Below, in pieces: positions 33,626 to 40,426 of a DNA stretch of 48,247 nucleotides (position 1 is the stretch's first letter; every line of letters starts with the position of its first letter). The notes under the pieces are model-generated. The model had not been told where the DNA came from. It saw only the letters and a list, made by a program, of their open reading frames with translations, and did not search any database. Position numbers and translations under genes: made by a program. The stretch is from NCBI GenBank assembly GCA_002426755.1, contig DINI01000011.1, positions 1 through 48,247 on the forward strand. The letters run 5' to 3'. Origin of the DNA: Flavobacteriaceae bacterium UBA5544 (GTDB lineage: Bacteria > Bacteroidota > Bacteroidia > Flavobacteriales > Flavobacteriaceae).

Positions 33626-34300
33626 TTAATGTGAATGTTCATCACTTTCCCCGTGACTTTCTTCGTGTTCGTTACCAAGATATTTTCCTTGTGGGCCGAC
33701 TCCTTCAATATGTACGAGCTGTGAACCATAATGTCCTGCTTGCGCAACCGAATAGCCAGCAAAAGCCATAATGATGAAAACAGTCACTTCAAATCCCCTT
33801 TTTAATTTGTGCCAAAAGAGGCTTACAATTTTCATTACTGCTGCTAAAGCACTTGACCAAAGTGTCCAATCTGCATATTTATCGTGAAGTTCCAAGACCT
33901 TTTTTGCGGTTTCAGTAAGTCCTTCGGTATGTGGGTGCACTAATGTGCCTGCTACATAAGCCCCTATAAATCCAAATCCCACCGATAATAAAATAACCCA
34001 ATCCATTGTGCGGTTTAAAACAAATAGTTGAATAAGTTGCAGCAAAACTGCCAATAAAAGTAGTACTATCGGGAAGTGTACCACCAAAGGATGAAGATTA
34101 GGAAAATCATCTAAACCAGCTGCCGAGTCATCTTGTGAGATGGAATTTGAAGTGCTTGTTTCAAAAGCAGAAACCGTTTTATCTGTATTTACTTCAAAAT
34201 TGACATTGGAATCAACAAAATTATTGGCGACGAGCGTTGATGGAAAACTTCCAAACAAAGCTAATATCAATACGATAAAAAATATTTTGATAGATTTCAT
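33626..34300 (-). CDS. DUF2231-like membrane protein
   Basis: A 224-residue protein with a signal or anchor segment (1-24), a hydrophilic stretch (25-75), then four membrane helices beginning with FPNLHPLVVHFPIVLLLLAVLLQ. The HP-HFP histidines at the membrane edge are the hallmark of DUF2231 and could bind haem or metal. The C-terminus is His/Glu-rich (EHEESHGESDEHSH), a probable metal-binding tail. It ends 19 bases before the K+ channel gene and follows the 45-residue membrane protein gene. Confidence 0.83.
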   Translation of the reverse strand: MKSIKIFFIVLILALFGSFPSTLVANNFVDSNVNFEVNTDKTVSAFETSTSNSISQDDSAAGLDDFPNLHPLVVHFPIVLLLLAVLLQLIQLFVLNRTMDWVILLSVGFGFIGAYVAGTLVHPHTEGLTETAKKVLELHDKYADWTLWSSALAAVMKIVSLFWHKLKRGFEVTVFIIMAFAGYSVAQAGHYGSQLVHIEGVGPQGKYLGNEHEESHGESDEHSH

Positions 34301-34316
34301 ATACTATTATTTTAAA

Positions 34317-34454
34317 TTAATTCCCAGTCAATTGTAAGACTAATGCTCCTATCACTATAATTGCTATAATGGCGTAAATGATATAATTGAGCCATTTTTT
34401 GAAGCCACTTTTCTTTTGTTCGGTTTCACTACCTGTTTTACAACAATCTTTCAT
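34317..34454 (-). CDS. Small Cys-Cys membrane protein (45 residues)
   Basis: An ATG at 34454 opens a 45-residue frame: MKDCCKTGSETEQKKSG, with adjacent cysteines C4-C5 near the start, then a single hydrophobic helix (about 22-42, WLNYIIYAIIAIIVIGALVL). The stop is 16 bases before the DUF2231 start on the same strand. Vicinal cysteines in a copper locus suggest soft-metal binding at the membrane face. I do not recognise a named family. Confidence 0.6.
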   Translation of the reverse strand: MKDCCKTGSETEQKKSGFKKWLNYIIYAIIAIIVIGALVLQLTGN

Positions 34455-34469
34455 ACTATCTTATTTGTG

Positions 34470-34534
34470 CCTAATTAAGAGAAAGGGCTTTACTAACCAA
34501 CCAATAAACCAGATATTCCCTTTCTCTTATTAGG
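34470..34534. repeat. Structured hairpin element 1 of 3
   Basis: CCTAATTAAGAGAAAGGG (34470-34487) pairs with CCCTTTCTCTTATTAGG (34518-34534): 17 base pairs with a single bulged T. The 30-base loop contains TTTACTAACCAACCAATAAA. GTG precedes and ACTTAA follows. No coding potential. It resembles element 3 in its outer bases and loop start, and element 2 in the CAACCAAT part of the loop. Confidence 0.65.
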
Positions 34535-34649
34535 ACTTAATTTTTTTCCTGATGCAATAAACAATCAAAAGATTTATTTCTTCTGTGTTTCCTTCCTACA
34601 TTTAATAAATCTTTATCGTCGAATATTAAGTAACATAAAAACTTGAAAA

Positions 34650-34691
34650 TGAGAGGCAATCAACCAATCAACTAAAAATATTTGCCTCTCA
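34650..34691. repeat. Structured hairpin element 2 of 3
   Basis: TGAGAGGCAA (34650-34659) and TTGCCTCTCA (34682-34691) pair perfectly around a 22-base loop TCAACCAATCAACTAAAAAT-AT. The loop is close to part of the loop in element 1. Confidence 0.6.
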
Positions 34692-34740
34692 AAATCAAGC
34701 ACACTTCACTAAACTTCTCTTCTTCATAATTCTCATTATG

Positions 34741-34797
34741 CCTGTACACGGGAAGGATTTCACTAACTATTAAACTTATTTTCCTTCCCACGACAGG
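34741..34797. repeat. Structured hairpin element 3 of 3
   Basis: CCTGT-ACAC-GGGAAGGA (34741-34757) pairs with TCCTTCCC-ACG-ACAGG (34782-34797): two stem blocks separated by a small internal loop. The terminal loop starts TTTCACTAAC, as in element 1 (TTTACTAAC), and AGGACTT follows both. The stem sequences differ while pairing is kept. The three elements fill most of the 433-base gap between the DUF3347 gene and the small Cys-Cys gene; otherwise I see no gene there. Confidence 0.65.
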
Positions 34798-34887
34798 ACT
34801 TGAAAACCATTCATACATCCTTATCATCTTTCAACCTTCCGTTAACTAAAAACCAGAATTTTATAAAGATTTTTAAACAAGGAATAT

Positions 34888-35448
34888 CTATTGAATAGTT
34901 TTTTGAACTTTCCCACATTTAAGCATTTTACTGCCGTAGTAAGGGTTTCTTACTTCATTACTTGAGCTTAACCAAGCACTTCCTTTATCATACATTGGAC
35001 AGAACTGCTCATAAAGCGTATTTTTTGTCCCTGTAATGGCAACCATATCTGTAATATCTTTGCTCAAGGTTTTGAAATGCTCACGTTGATGGTCTATGGG
35101 ACTTTCAGAAATATGTTCTGCGTGTTCTGTGGCATCTTCTATGATATCGGCAAGTTCTTTTTGTTCTTCTTTGGTATAACTTTTCGTGTCAAAAGCCTTT
35201 AGTGAAGCCATTAATTTAGTTCCCGCCTGTGCCGCTTTTTTTGTGTCATCGCCTACCAAAGCATCTTTCAGCATAAAATAATCGGCAAGAACTGCTTCTG
35301 CATTTGGATTCATTTTATCCATCTTCATCGAACTATGGTCCATTTTCATATCTCCGTGTTCGTGGTTCATTTTTTCTTTTTCCTGTGCGTTGGTAAAAGA
35401 AACTGCTAACAATAGCATTGCTGCTATACTCATTTTTAGATTTTTCAT
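34888..35448 (-). CDS. Periplasmic DUF3347 protein with Met/His-rich N-terminus
   Basis: A 186-residue exported protein (signal ending TNAQ, about residue 22). A short Met/His/Asp-rich segment follows (about 25-47, HEHGDMKMDHSSMKMDKM), then a helical DUF3347 domain with the motifs DATEHAEHI, DHQREHFKTLS, EQFCPM and NPYYGSKMLKCG. The conserved Cys-Pro-Met and Met-x-x-Cys pairs, with several histidines, fit Cu(I) or Cu(II) binding. It ends a run of genes that begins with the CusA gene. Close relatives are the 36004 gene and the CusB C-terminus. Confidence 0.88.
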   Translation of the reverse strand: MKNLKMSIAAMLLLAVSFTNAQEKEKMNHEHGDMKMDHSSMKMDKMNPNAEAVLADYFMLKDALVGDDTKKAAQAGTKLMASLKAFDTKSYTKEEQKELADIIEDATEHAEHISESPIDHQREHFKTLSKDITDMVAITGTKNTLYEQFCPMYDKGSAWLSSSNEVRNPYYGSKMLKCGKVQKTIQ

Positions 35449-35470
35449 TTTTATTATATTTAATTGTTGT

Positions 35471-35923
35471 TTATAAACTGTCTCTCAATTGTTCCATAAA
35501 TTGTATTATTTCCTCTTTTTCATCAGCTGAAAAAATAGCGTCGCCGTGAATGTAGGTGTACGATTCCAGTGGCATTTCATCATCCTTAATTTGGTTGATG
35601 ATGGATTTTAGCTTGCTGTTTTTCCTTCTATCGGAATAATCGTCCCATTCGTTGAAATTCAATTCGGCTTTACCTTCTTTGATGTGGTCTTCCAAAAACC
35701 AAGCTGCTGGCTGAATTTTACTGTACCACGGATACTCTGTATTGTTGCTATGGCAATCATAGCAGGATACCTCTAACTTTTTCTGAATGGTTTCCGGAAC
35801 GGTATTTACCAAAAGAAAATCTGTTTTTGGCACGGTATCGCTTTGGTTCAATTCAATAGGAAAAAATTGGATTGCTATAAAAGCGATCAGCAAAATAAGG
35901 GCAATGATTTTTAGAATTTTCAT
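35471..35923 (-). CDS. Haem-binding-domain protein (CxxCH)
   Basis: A 150-residue protein with an N-terminal membrane anchor (MKILKIIALILLIAFIAIQF) and a single haem motif CYDCH at about residues 54-58, in the setting SCYDCHSNNTEYPWYSKIQP that is typical of the haem_bd family. The rest includes FNEWDDYSDRRK and IKDDEMPLESYTYIHGDA, where a methionine or histidine may complete the haem site. The ATG at 35923 is used; the longer frame starts with TTG. It lies between two DUF3347 genes, which suggests redox coupling to periplasmic copper (inference). Confidence 0.88.
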   Translation of the reverse strand: MKILKIIALILLIAFIAIQFFPIELNQSDTVPKTDFLLVNTVPETIQKKLEVSCYDCHSNNTEYPWYSKIQPAAWFLEDHIKEGKAELNFNEWDDYSDRRKNSKLKSIINQIKDDEMPLESYTYIHGDAIFSADEKEEIIQFMEQLRDSL

Positions 35924-35942
35924 CAAAATATTCAATTCAACC

Positions 35943-35998
35943 TACAAGGAACCCTGCTGTTGCTTCGTTTCTCGCAATGCAGGGAATATCTTGTAGTT
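35943..35998. repeat. Hairpin upstream of the haem-binding gene
   Basis: CTACAAG-GAA-CCCTGC (35942-35957) faces GCAGGG-AATAT-CTTGTAG (35980-35997), a stem with a small internal loop, plus TTGC/GCAA near the tip. It lies in the 68-base gap between the DUF3347 lipoprotein gene and the haem-protein gene, so it could be an intercistronic processing or attenuation structure. Confidence 0.45.
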
Positions 35999-36003
35999 TA
36001 TGA

Positions 36004-36633
36004 TTAATTAATTTCCTTTTCCACTTTACCGCAGCCCATCATTTTGCTACCGTAATATGGGTTTTTCACTTCTTTCTCCATACTTAACCATTCACTTCCA
36101 CCGTCGTACATTGGACAATGCATTTGGTACATTTTACTATCTGTTCCGGTAATGGCAACCATATCAATCATATCCTTGCTCAAGGTTTTGAAATGTTCGC
36201 GTTGGTGGTCCATTTCGCTTTTGCCTATATGTTCTGCGTGTTCTGTGGCGTCAGCAACTATGTCTTTCAACTCTTTTTGTTGTTCCGCTGTGTAGCTACT
36301 GATGTTTAGACCTCGAAGGGCACTTTCCAATGTCTTTCCAGCCTTGGCAGCAGCATCCTTATCTGTAGCCACCAATGCGTCTTTTAACGCCATATAATCT
36401 GCCATTACTTGTTTGGCATCAGAGGCTTGCGCTTCAGAATGCATCGAATCATTGGACTCGTCCATTTTATCGTGTTCCATTCCTTCTTCGTGTTGATGGC
36501 CTTCTTCAGAGGACATTTCAGAATGCATTGCATCGTCTGAATGTTCTTCTTTTTTACCGTCTTTACAAGACATTGCTGTAAGACCTACAAAGGCCAAAGC
36601 CAATACTGATGTTGTTACTTTTAAATGTTTCAT
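36004..36633 (-). CDS. DUF3347 lipoprotein with His/Met-rich region
   Basis: A 209-residue lipoprotein (AMSC, lipid site C23). A His/Met/Glu-rich stretch follows (about 30-70, HSDDAMHSEMSSEEGHQHEE), probably loading metal, and then a DUF3347 domain with DATEHAEHI, DHQREHFKTLSKDM, MHCPMYDGG, NPYYGSKMMGCG. It is very similar in its domain to the 34888 protein, so these are paralogues, one lipid-anchored and one apparently soluble. It follows the multicopper oxidase gene by 54 bases on the same strand. Confidence 0.88.
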   Translation of the reverse strand: MKHLKVTTSVLALAFVGLTAMSCKDGKKEEHSDDAMHSEMSSEEGHQHEEGMEHDKMDESNDSMHSEAQASDAKQVMADYMALKDALVATDKDAAAKAGKTLESALRGLNISSYTAEQQKELKDIVADATEHAEHIGKSEMDHQREHFKTLSKDMIDMVAITGTDSKMYQMHCPMYDGGSEWLSMEKEVKNPYYGSKMMGCGKVEKEIN

Positions 36634-36687
36634 TTTGTTTTTGATTTAGATTAATACTTGTTTTTATTTGATTTGTATATTGAATGA

Positions 36688-39132
36688 TTAAAATCTCACG
36701 GATAGTCCACCACCTGCACCAAAACGGTTGTCGTAGCTCGCCATCAATGAAAAGTTTCTTGATAAAAAATATTCCACTCCTGCATTCCAAGTAACTTCTT
36801 TTGCGAAATTATCCCCAAAAGGAAGGTCATCAACCCAACCGAAATTAGCTTGGTATTCATACATTCCAAAAATTGCCGTTCTTGGAAAAATTAAAATCTC
36901 ACGACTTAAACTTATTTGAGGCCGCAATTTACTGTCAATTCGCACATCGAGATTAAATAGATAAGGCGTCAAAAACCGAACTCCTGCAATTGCAGTTGTG
37001 GTAATTTCATCCAAACTTTTGTCATTTTCATTTTCAACATTCACACCACCGAAAACCCGTAAATAATCGTGTAGATAACGCTCGTAGGTTACTTCTGCTT
37101 CAAGGTTTTTGTTCCAACCGTATTCTGCCGAAACATTAAATTGGTTTCGGATGTTTGAAGTCACGAAATTAAACTCCGTCATATGTGATGCTGCATCAAC
37201 CATTGCCCACGTATAATATTGGTCTGCTTCATTGATTAAATTCTTAACTGGATAATTCGACATTCTTGGGTCGCGCGGCGTATCGTAACTTACAACCCTC
37301 GCCATCCCGCTCATCATATGGTACAATATGTGGCAATGGAAAAACCAGTCGCCATATTCGTTGCCATAAAACTCTATCGTAACCTCTTGCATTGGTGGCA
37401 CGTTCACGGTATGTTTTAGTGGCGAGTACTCGCCATTCTTGTTGATGACCCTAAAAAAGTGTCCGTGCAAATGCATTGGGTGGTGCATCATTGTCAGGTT
37501 GTTTAAAGTGATGCGAGTAACTTCTTTATGGTTTATTTTGATGTTGTCGGCTTCTGAAAGCGGTACGCCGTTCATACTCCAGATGTAGCGATTCATATTA
37601 CCAGTTAGATTCAATAAAATTTCCTTAACGGGAATATCTTTATCGTAATTGGTTTTTTCTGGAGATTTTAAATAATCATAATTGTATTCAGAAAACATAT
37701 CCATTCCGTCCATTTGCATAGTGTCCATCCCATCCATTTCGGTGTTATCGTTATTCATTTTCATTTTTGAATGGTCCATCTGTGCGTTCATCATAGAATC
37801 TTTGGACATATCCATATTCATTTTCTCATCATCCATATTCATCTTTGAATGGTCCATTTTACTGTGGTCCATCTTATTGTTCATCATTGAGTCCTTGGAC
37901 ATATTCATTTTCATTTTTTCGTCCTTCATTTTCATTTTGGAATGGTCCATTTGCATACCGTCCATTTTCATTCCATCCATCTGCATTCCATATTCCTCTT
38001 TCATTTCATAGCGTTCATCTTTCTTTGGTTGGAATTTTAATGCGTGTGCACCCATTTTCATCTTCATCTTTGCCATTTGTTGCATCATTTGGATTTTGTC
38101 AGGTTTAGGTACAATTTCCGCAGGTAAAATTTTACCAGAACCTATATATGCCAAGGCAGTTCCAGAACCATCTTGCACCATTGCACGGAATTCAATCTTT
38201 CCATTTTCGGGAACGGTTACGATAAAGTCATAGGTTTCCGCTATGGCAATGAAGGTTTTATTGTGTTTTACCGGAACGTCGTCCTTACCATCTGCCGCTA
38301 CCAAAGTTGGTGTATCGCCACCAAAAGTCATCCAAAATTGTGATGAGGCAGAACCGTTTATGATTCGTAAGCGTACTTTTTCACCAGCTTTAAATTCAGG
38401 ATATTCTGCTACTTCCTTTCCATTGACCAAAAATGCAGGATAATAAATATCCGCAATGTCTGCGCCCTCCATACGCTGACGCCAAAAATCGAGCTGTGCG
38501 CCAAAGGCACCTCTTGCAATCACTTTATTTAAAGGGGTTGAAGTACCTTTTTTCATTTGATACCATTCATTGCCACGCTTCAGATTTCGAAGCACATTCA
38601 TTGGCTTTTCGTTTGTCCAATCTGATAGCATTAACACCAAATCTTTGTCATAATCTAAGGTTTTCTCCTTTGGTTTAATGACGATAGAACCAAAAACACC
38701 GCTCTGTTCTTGCAGCATTGTATGGGAATGATACCAGTATGTGCCATTTTGCTTTATGGCAAATTCATATTTAAAAGTAGTGCCAGGCATTATGGGTGGC
38801 GTGGTCAAATAGGGAACGCCATCGTAAAAATTCGGTAAAATGAGTCCGTGCCAATGCACCGAAGTTTCTACGCTCATTTCATTTTTTACGTAAATGACAG
38901 CATATTCGCCTTCGGTAAATTCGAGCGTTGGTCCAGGGATTGTTCCGTTGACCGTCATCCCTTTCACTTCCTTGCCGGCCTTGTTGACCATTTCTTCCTT
39001 TAACGTTAGGGTATATTCGTGAACAGGTAAATTGTCAGGGTTTCCTTCTGTCGATTTTTCGTAAAGGGATTGGGCCACAATTGTTTGACCAATTAGTAGC
39101 ATTAGGATTAATAGAAATTTCAAGTTTTTCAT
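36688..39132 (-). CDS. Multicopper oxidase (CopA/PcoA type) fused to a CopB-like outer-membrane barrel
   Basis: An 814-residue exported protein (signal to about residue 20). Residues 30-620 are a three-domain copper oxidase: H93-W-H95, H135-S-H137, H551-PMH554-LH556-GH and H599-C600-H601-ILYH605-MMSGM610. This gives a complete set of type 1 (H551, C600, H605, M610), type 2 and type 3 ligands. Between domains 2 and 3 (about 348-480) is a strikingly Met-rich linker with a 26-residue repeat. Residues 645-814 do not belong to the oxidase: alternating strands (YGWNKNLEAEVTYERY, GVRFLTPYLFNLDVRID, GVEYFLSRNFSLMASYDNRF) end in a terminal phenylalanine, as in CopB/PcoB. Periplasmic Cu(I) oxidation tied to the outer membrane is inferred. 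Confidence 0.9.
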   Translation of the reverse strand: MKNLKFLLILMLLIGQTIVAQSLYEKSTEGNPDNLPVHEYTLTLKEEMVNKAGKEVKGMTVNGTIPGPTLEFTEGEYAVIYVKNEMSVETSVHWHGLILPNFYDGVPYLTTPPIMPGTTFKYEFAIKQNGTYWYHSHTMLQEQSGVFGSIVIKPKEKTLDYDKDLVLMLSDWTNEKPMNVLRNLKRGNEWYQMKKGTSTPLNKVIARGAFGAQLDFWRQRMEGADIADIYYPAFLVNGKEVAEYPEFKAGEKVRLRIINGSASSQFWMTFGGDTPTLVAADGKDDVPVKHNKTFIAIAETYDFIVTVPENGKIEFRAMVQDGSGTALAYIGSGKILPAEIVPKPDKIQMMQQMAKMKMKMGAHALKFQPKKDERYEMKEEYGMQMDGMKMDGMQMDHSKMKMKDEKMKMNMSKDSMMNNKMDHSKMDHSKMNMDDEKMNMDMSKDSMMNAQMDHSKMKMNNDNTEMDGMDTMQMDGMDMFSEYNYDYLKSPEKTNYDKDIPVKEILLNLTGNMNRYIWSMNGVPLSEADNIKINHKEVTRITLNNLTMMHHPMHLHGHFFRVINKNGEYSPLKHTVNVPPMQEVTIEFYGNEYGDWFFHCHILYHMMSGMARVVSYDTPRDPRMSNYPVKNLINEADQYYTWAMVDAASHMTEFNFVTSNIRNQFNVSAEYGWNKNLEAEVTYERYLHDYLRVFGGVNVENENDKSLDEITTTAIAGVRFLTPYLFNLDVRIDSKLRPQISLSREILIFPRTAIFGMYEYQANFGWVDDLPFGDNFAKEVTWNAGVEYFLSRNFSLMASYDNRFGAGGGLSVRF
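37777..37947 (-). repeat. Met-rich coding repeat in the multicopper oxidase
   Basis: Two 26-residue units, residues 396-421 and 427-452 of the oxidase, share DHSKM...DEKM.M.MSKDSMMN..M, separated by one extra MDHSK copy. Met, Asp, Lys and His dominate. The DNA is therefore repetitive and also leaves long false frames on the opposite strand. Functionally this is a candidate flexible copper-loading segment. Confidence 0.8.
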
Positions 39133-39190
39133 TTTATTTTTATATAATTACATCAATTTTTTTGAACAATTTAACTCATAAGATTAGAGT

Positions 39191-40426
39191 TTAATTGGTT
39201 AAATAATTGATGATTGTGGATTGCTGGTAATACGTTTTTATGGATTCAATTTGATTCATTTGAAACTTTAGCTGCAACTCTTGTATGTCGAGTACATCAT
39301 TGAAATCAATCGTTCCTGTTTCATAATTTTTGATAAGAATTTCTTCGGCATCTTGGGCTTGTTTTAGGTTTTTAGTCTGGGTATCGAATTTAATTTTTGA
39401 TTGATTACGCTGCGAAATTGCTTTAGACAAGTCAGCTTTCAGTACATTCAACCGTTCCTGTTTTTGAGATTGTATTTCCTCTTTACGCAATTCATTTTGC
39501 TTGGAAATAGATTTGTAGCGCTTATTAAAAATGGGTATCGAGATTGAAACCATTGGCATCACGATATCTTTACCGTTATCCATAAAATTCATTTCAGGTC
39601 TTTCGGAAACGGGAATGTAATCTAATCCAAAACCAAACATTGGTGAGGACTCACGCTGATTCAAAAGTTCCGATTGAGCAACTGATTCATAAAGTTTATC
39701 GAATTTCAGCAATTCGGGATTTACGGAAAGTGACTGGTAACTGTAGGGATTGTCCACTTCTGGAATCTCCAAAGCAGAAACAACCGATATATCCTTATCA
39801 TACTCGCGGTTGAGTAAACTGTTCATAGCAGCCTGTATGCCCTTGTTTTGCTGTTGCAGGACTTCCTTTTCCTGCCGAAGTTCATTTTGCCGAATCTGCA
39901 ATCGCAAGATATCTACCGCAGATGCTTTCCCAACTTCCAAAGAAGTAAGAGCCAGACGCTCATAAGTCTGCAAAAGTTCTATATTTTTGTCGAGCACTTC
40001 CTGTTTCGCTCTAATTTCATAGAGCAGATAATAAAATTGGGAAACCGATAGAACAAGTTTACGCTTGGCGATGGTAATCTCCACAAATTGGGCGTCGGCC
40101 ATTGAAGTTGCATAATTTTCCCTTGCCGATATGGTTCCAAACCACGGCAACATCTGTTTTACCGAAAATCTTGCACGTTGTGCTCCGGTTCGTGTTTCTG
40201 GCTCGCTTACGAAATATCCTGCACTTATTTCTGTGTTCGGCAACCAATTGGCCTCATTCACTTTTTCGGCAGCAATGTCATATTGAAACTGAACCTTCTG
40301 GATTTCGGGGCTGTTGGAAATTGCCTCGTCTATATAGGTCTTTAAATCTTGACTATAGCTATTGAAAGCCGAAAGACATAGCCCAAAAAACAAGACGAAT
40401 TTAATATGTGTTTTATCTTTTTTCAT
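39191..40426 (-). CDS. TolC-family outer-membrane efflux channel (CusC-like)
   Basis: A 411-residue protein with a signal peptide to about residue 25, then the alpha-helical, coiled-coil-rich TolC pattern in two halves (about 30-215 and 220-405). Landmarks are LKTYIDEAISNSPEIQKVQF, the LTSLEVGKASAVDILRLQIR helix, and IEILIKNYETGTIDFNDVLDIQELQL-type repeat near the end. It should form the outer-membrane duct for the CusA pump. Its ATG overlaps the cusA stop (TAATG), so translation is coupled. It precedes the multicopper oxidase gene by 58 bases. Confidence 0.93.
   Translation of the reverse strand: MKKDKTHIKFVLFFGLCLSAFNSYSQDLKTYIDEAISNSPEIQKVQFQYDIAAEKVNEANWLPNTEISAGYFVSEPETRTGAQRARFSVKQMLPWFGTISARENYATSMADAQFVEITIAKRKLVLSVSQFYYLLYEIRAKQEVLDKNIELLQTYERLALTSLEVGKASAVDILRLQIRQNELRQEKEVLQQQNKGIQAAMNSLLNREYDKDISVVSALEIPEVDNPYSYQSLSVNPELLKFDKLYESVAQSELLNQRESSPMFGFGLDYIPVSERPEMNFMDNGKDIVMPMVSISIPIFNKRYKSISKQNELRKEEIQSQKQERLNVLKADLSKAISQRNQSKIKFDTQTKNLKQAQDAEEILIKNYETGTIDFNDVLDIQELQLKFQMNQIESIKTYYQQSTIINYLTN

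Noticed and set aside
37777..37947. Possible CRISPR-like repeats
   Set aside because: The repeats are in-frame coding units of a Met-rich linker with no unique spacers and no cas genes.
37682..38011. Open frame of 109 codons on the plus strand
   Set aside because: It lies antisense to the Met-rich repeats of the oxidase; repetitive coding DNA leaves the opposite frame open, and the product is low-complexity Ile/Ser/Phe.
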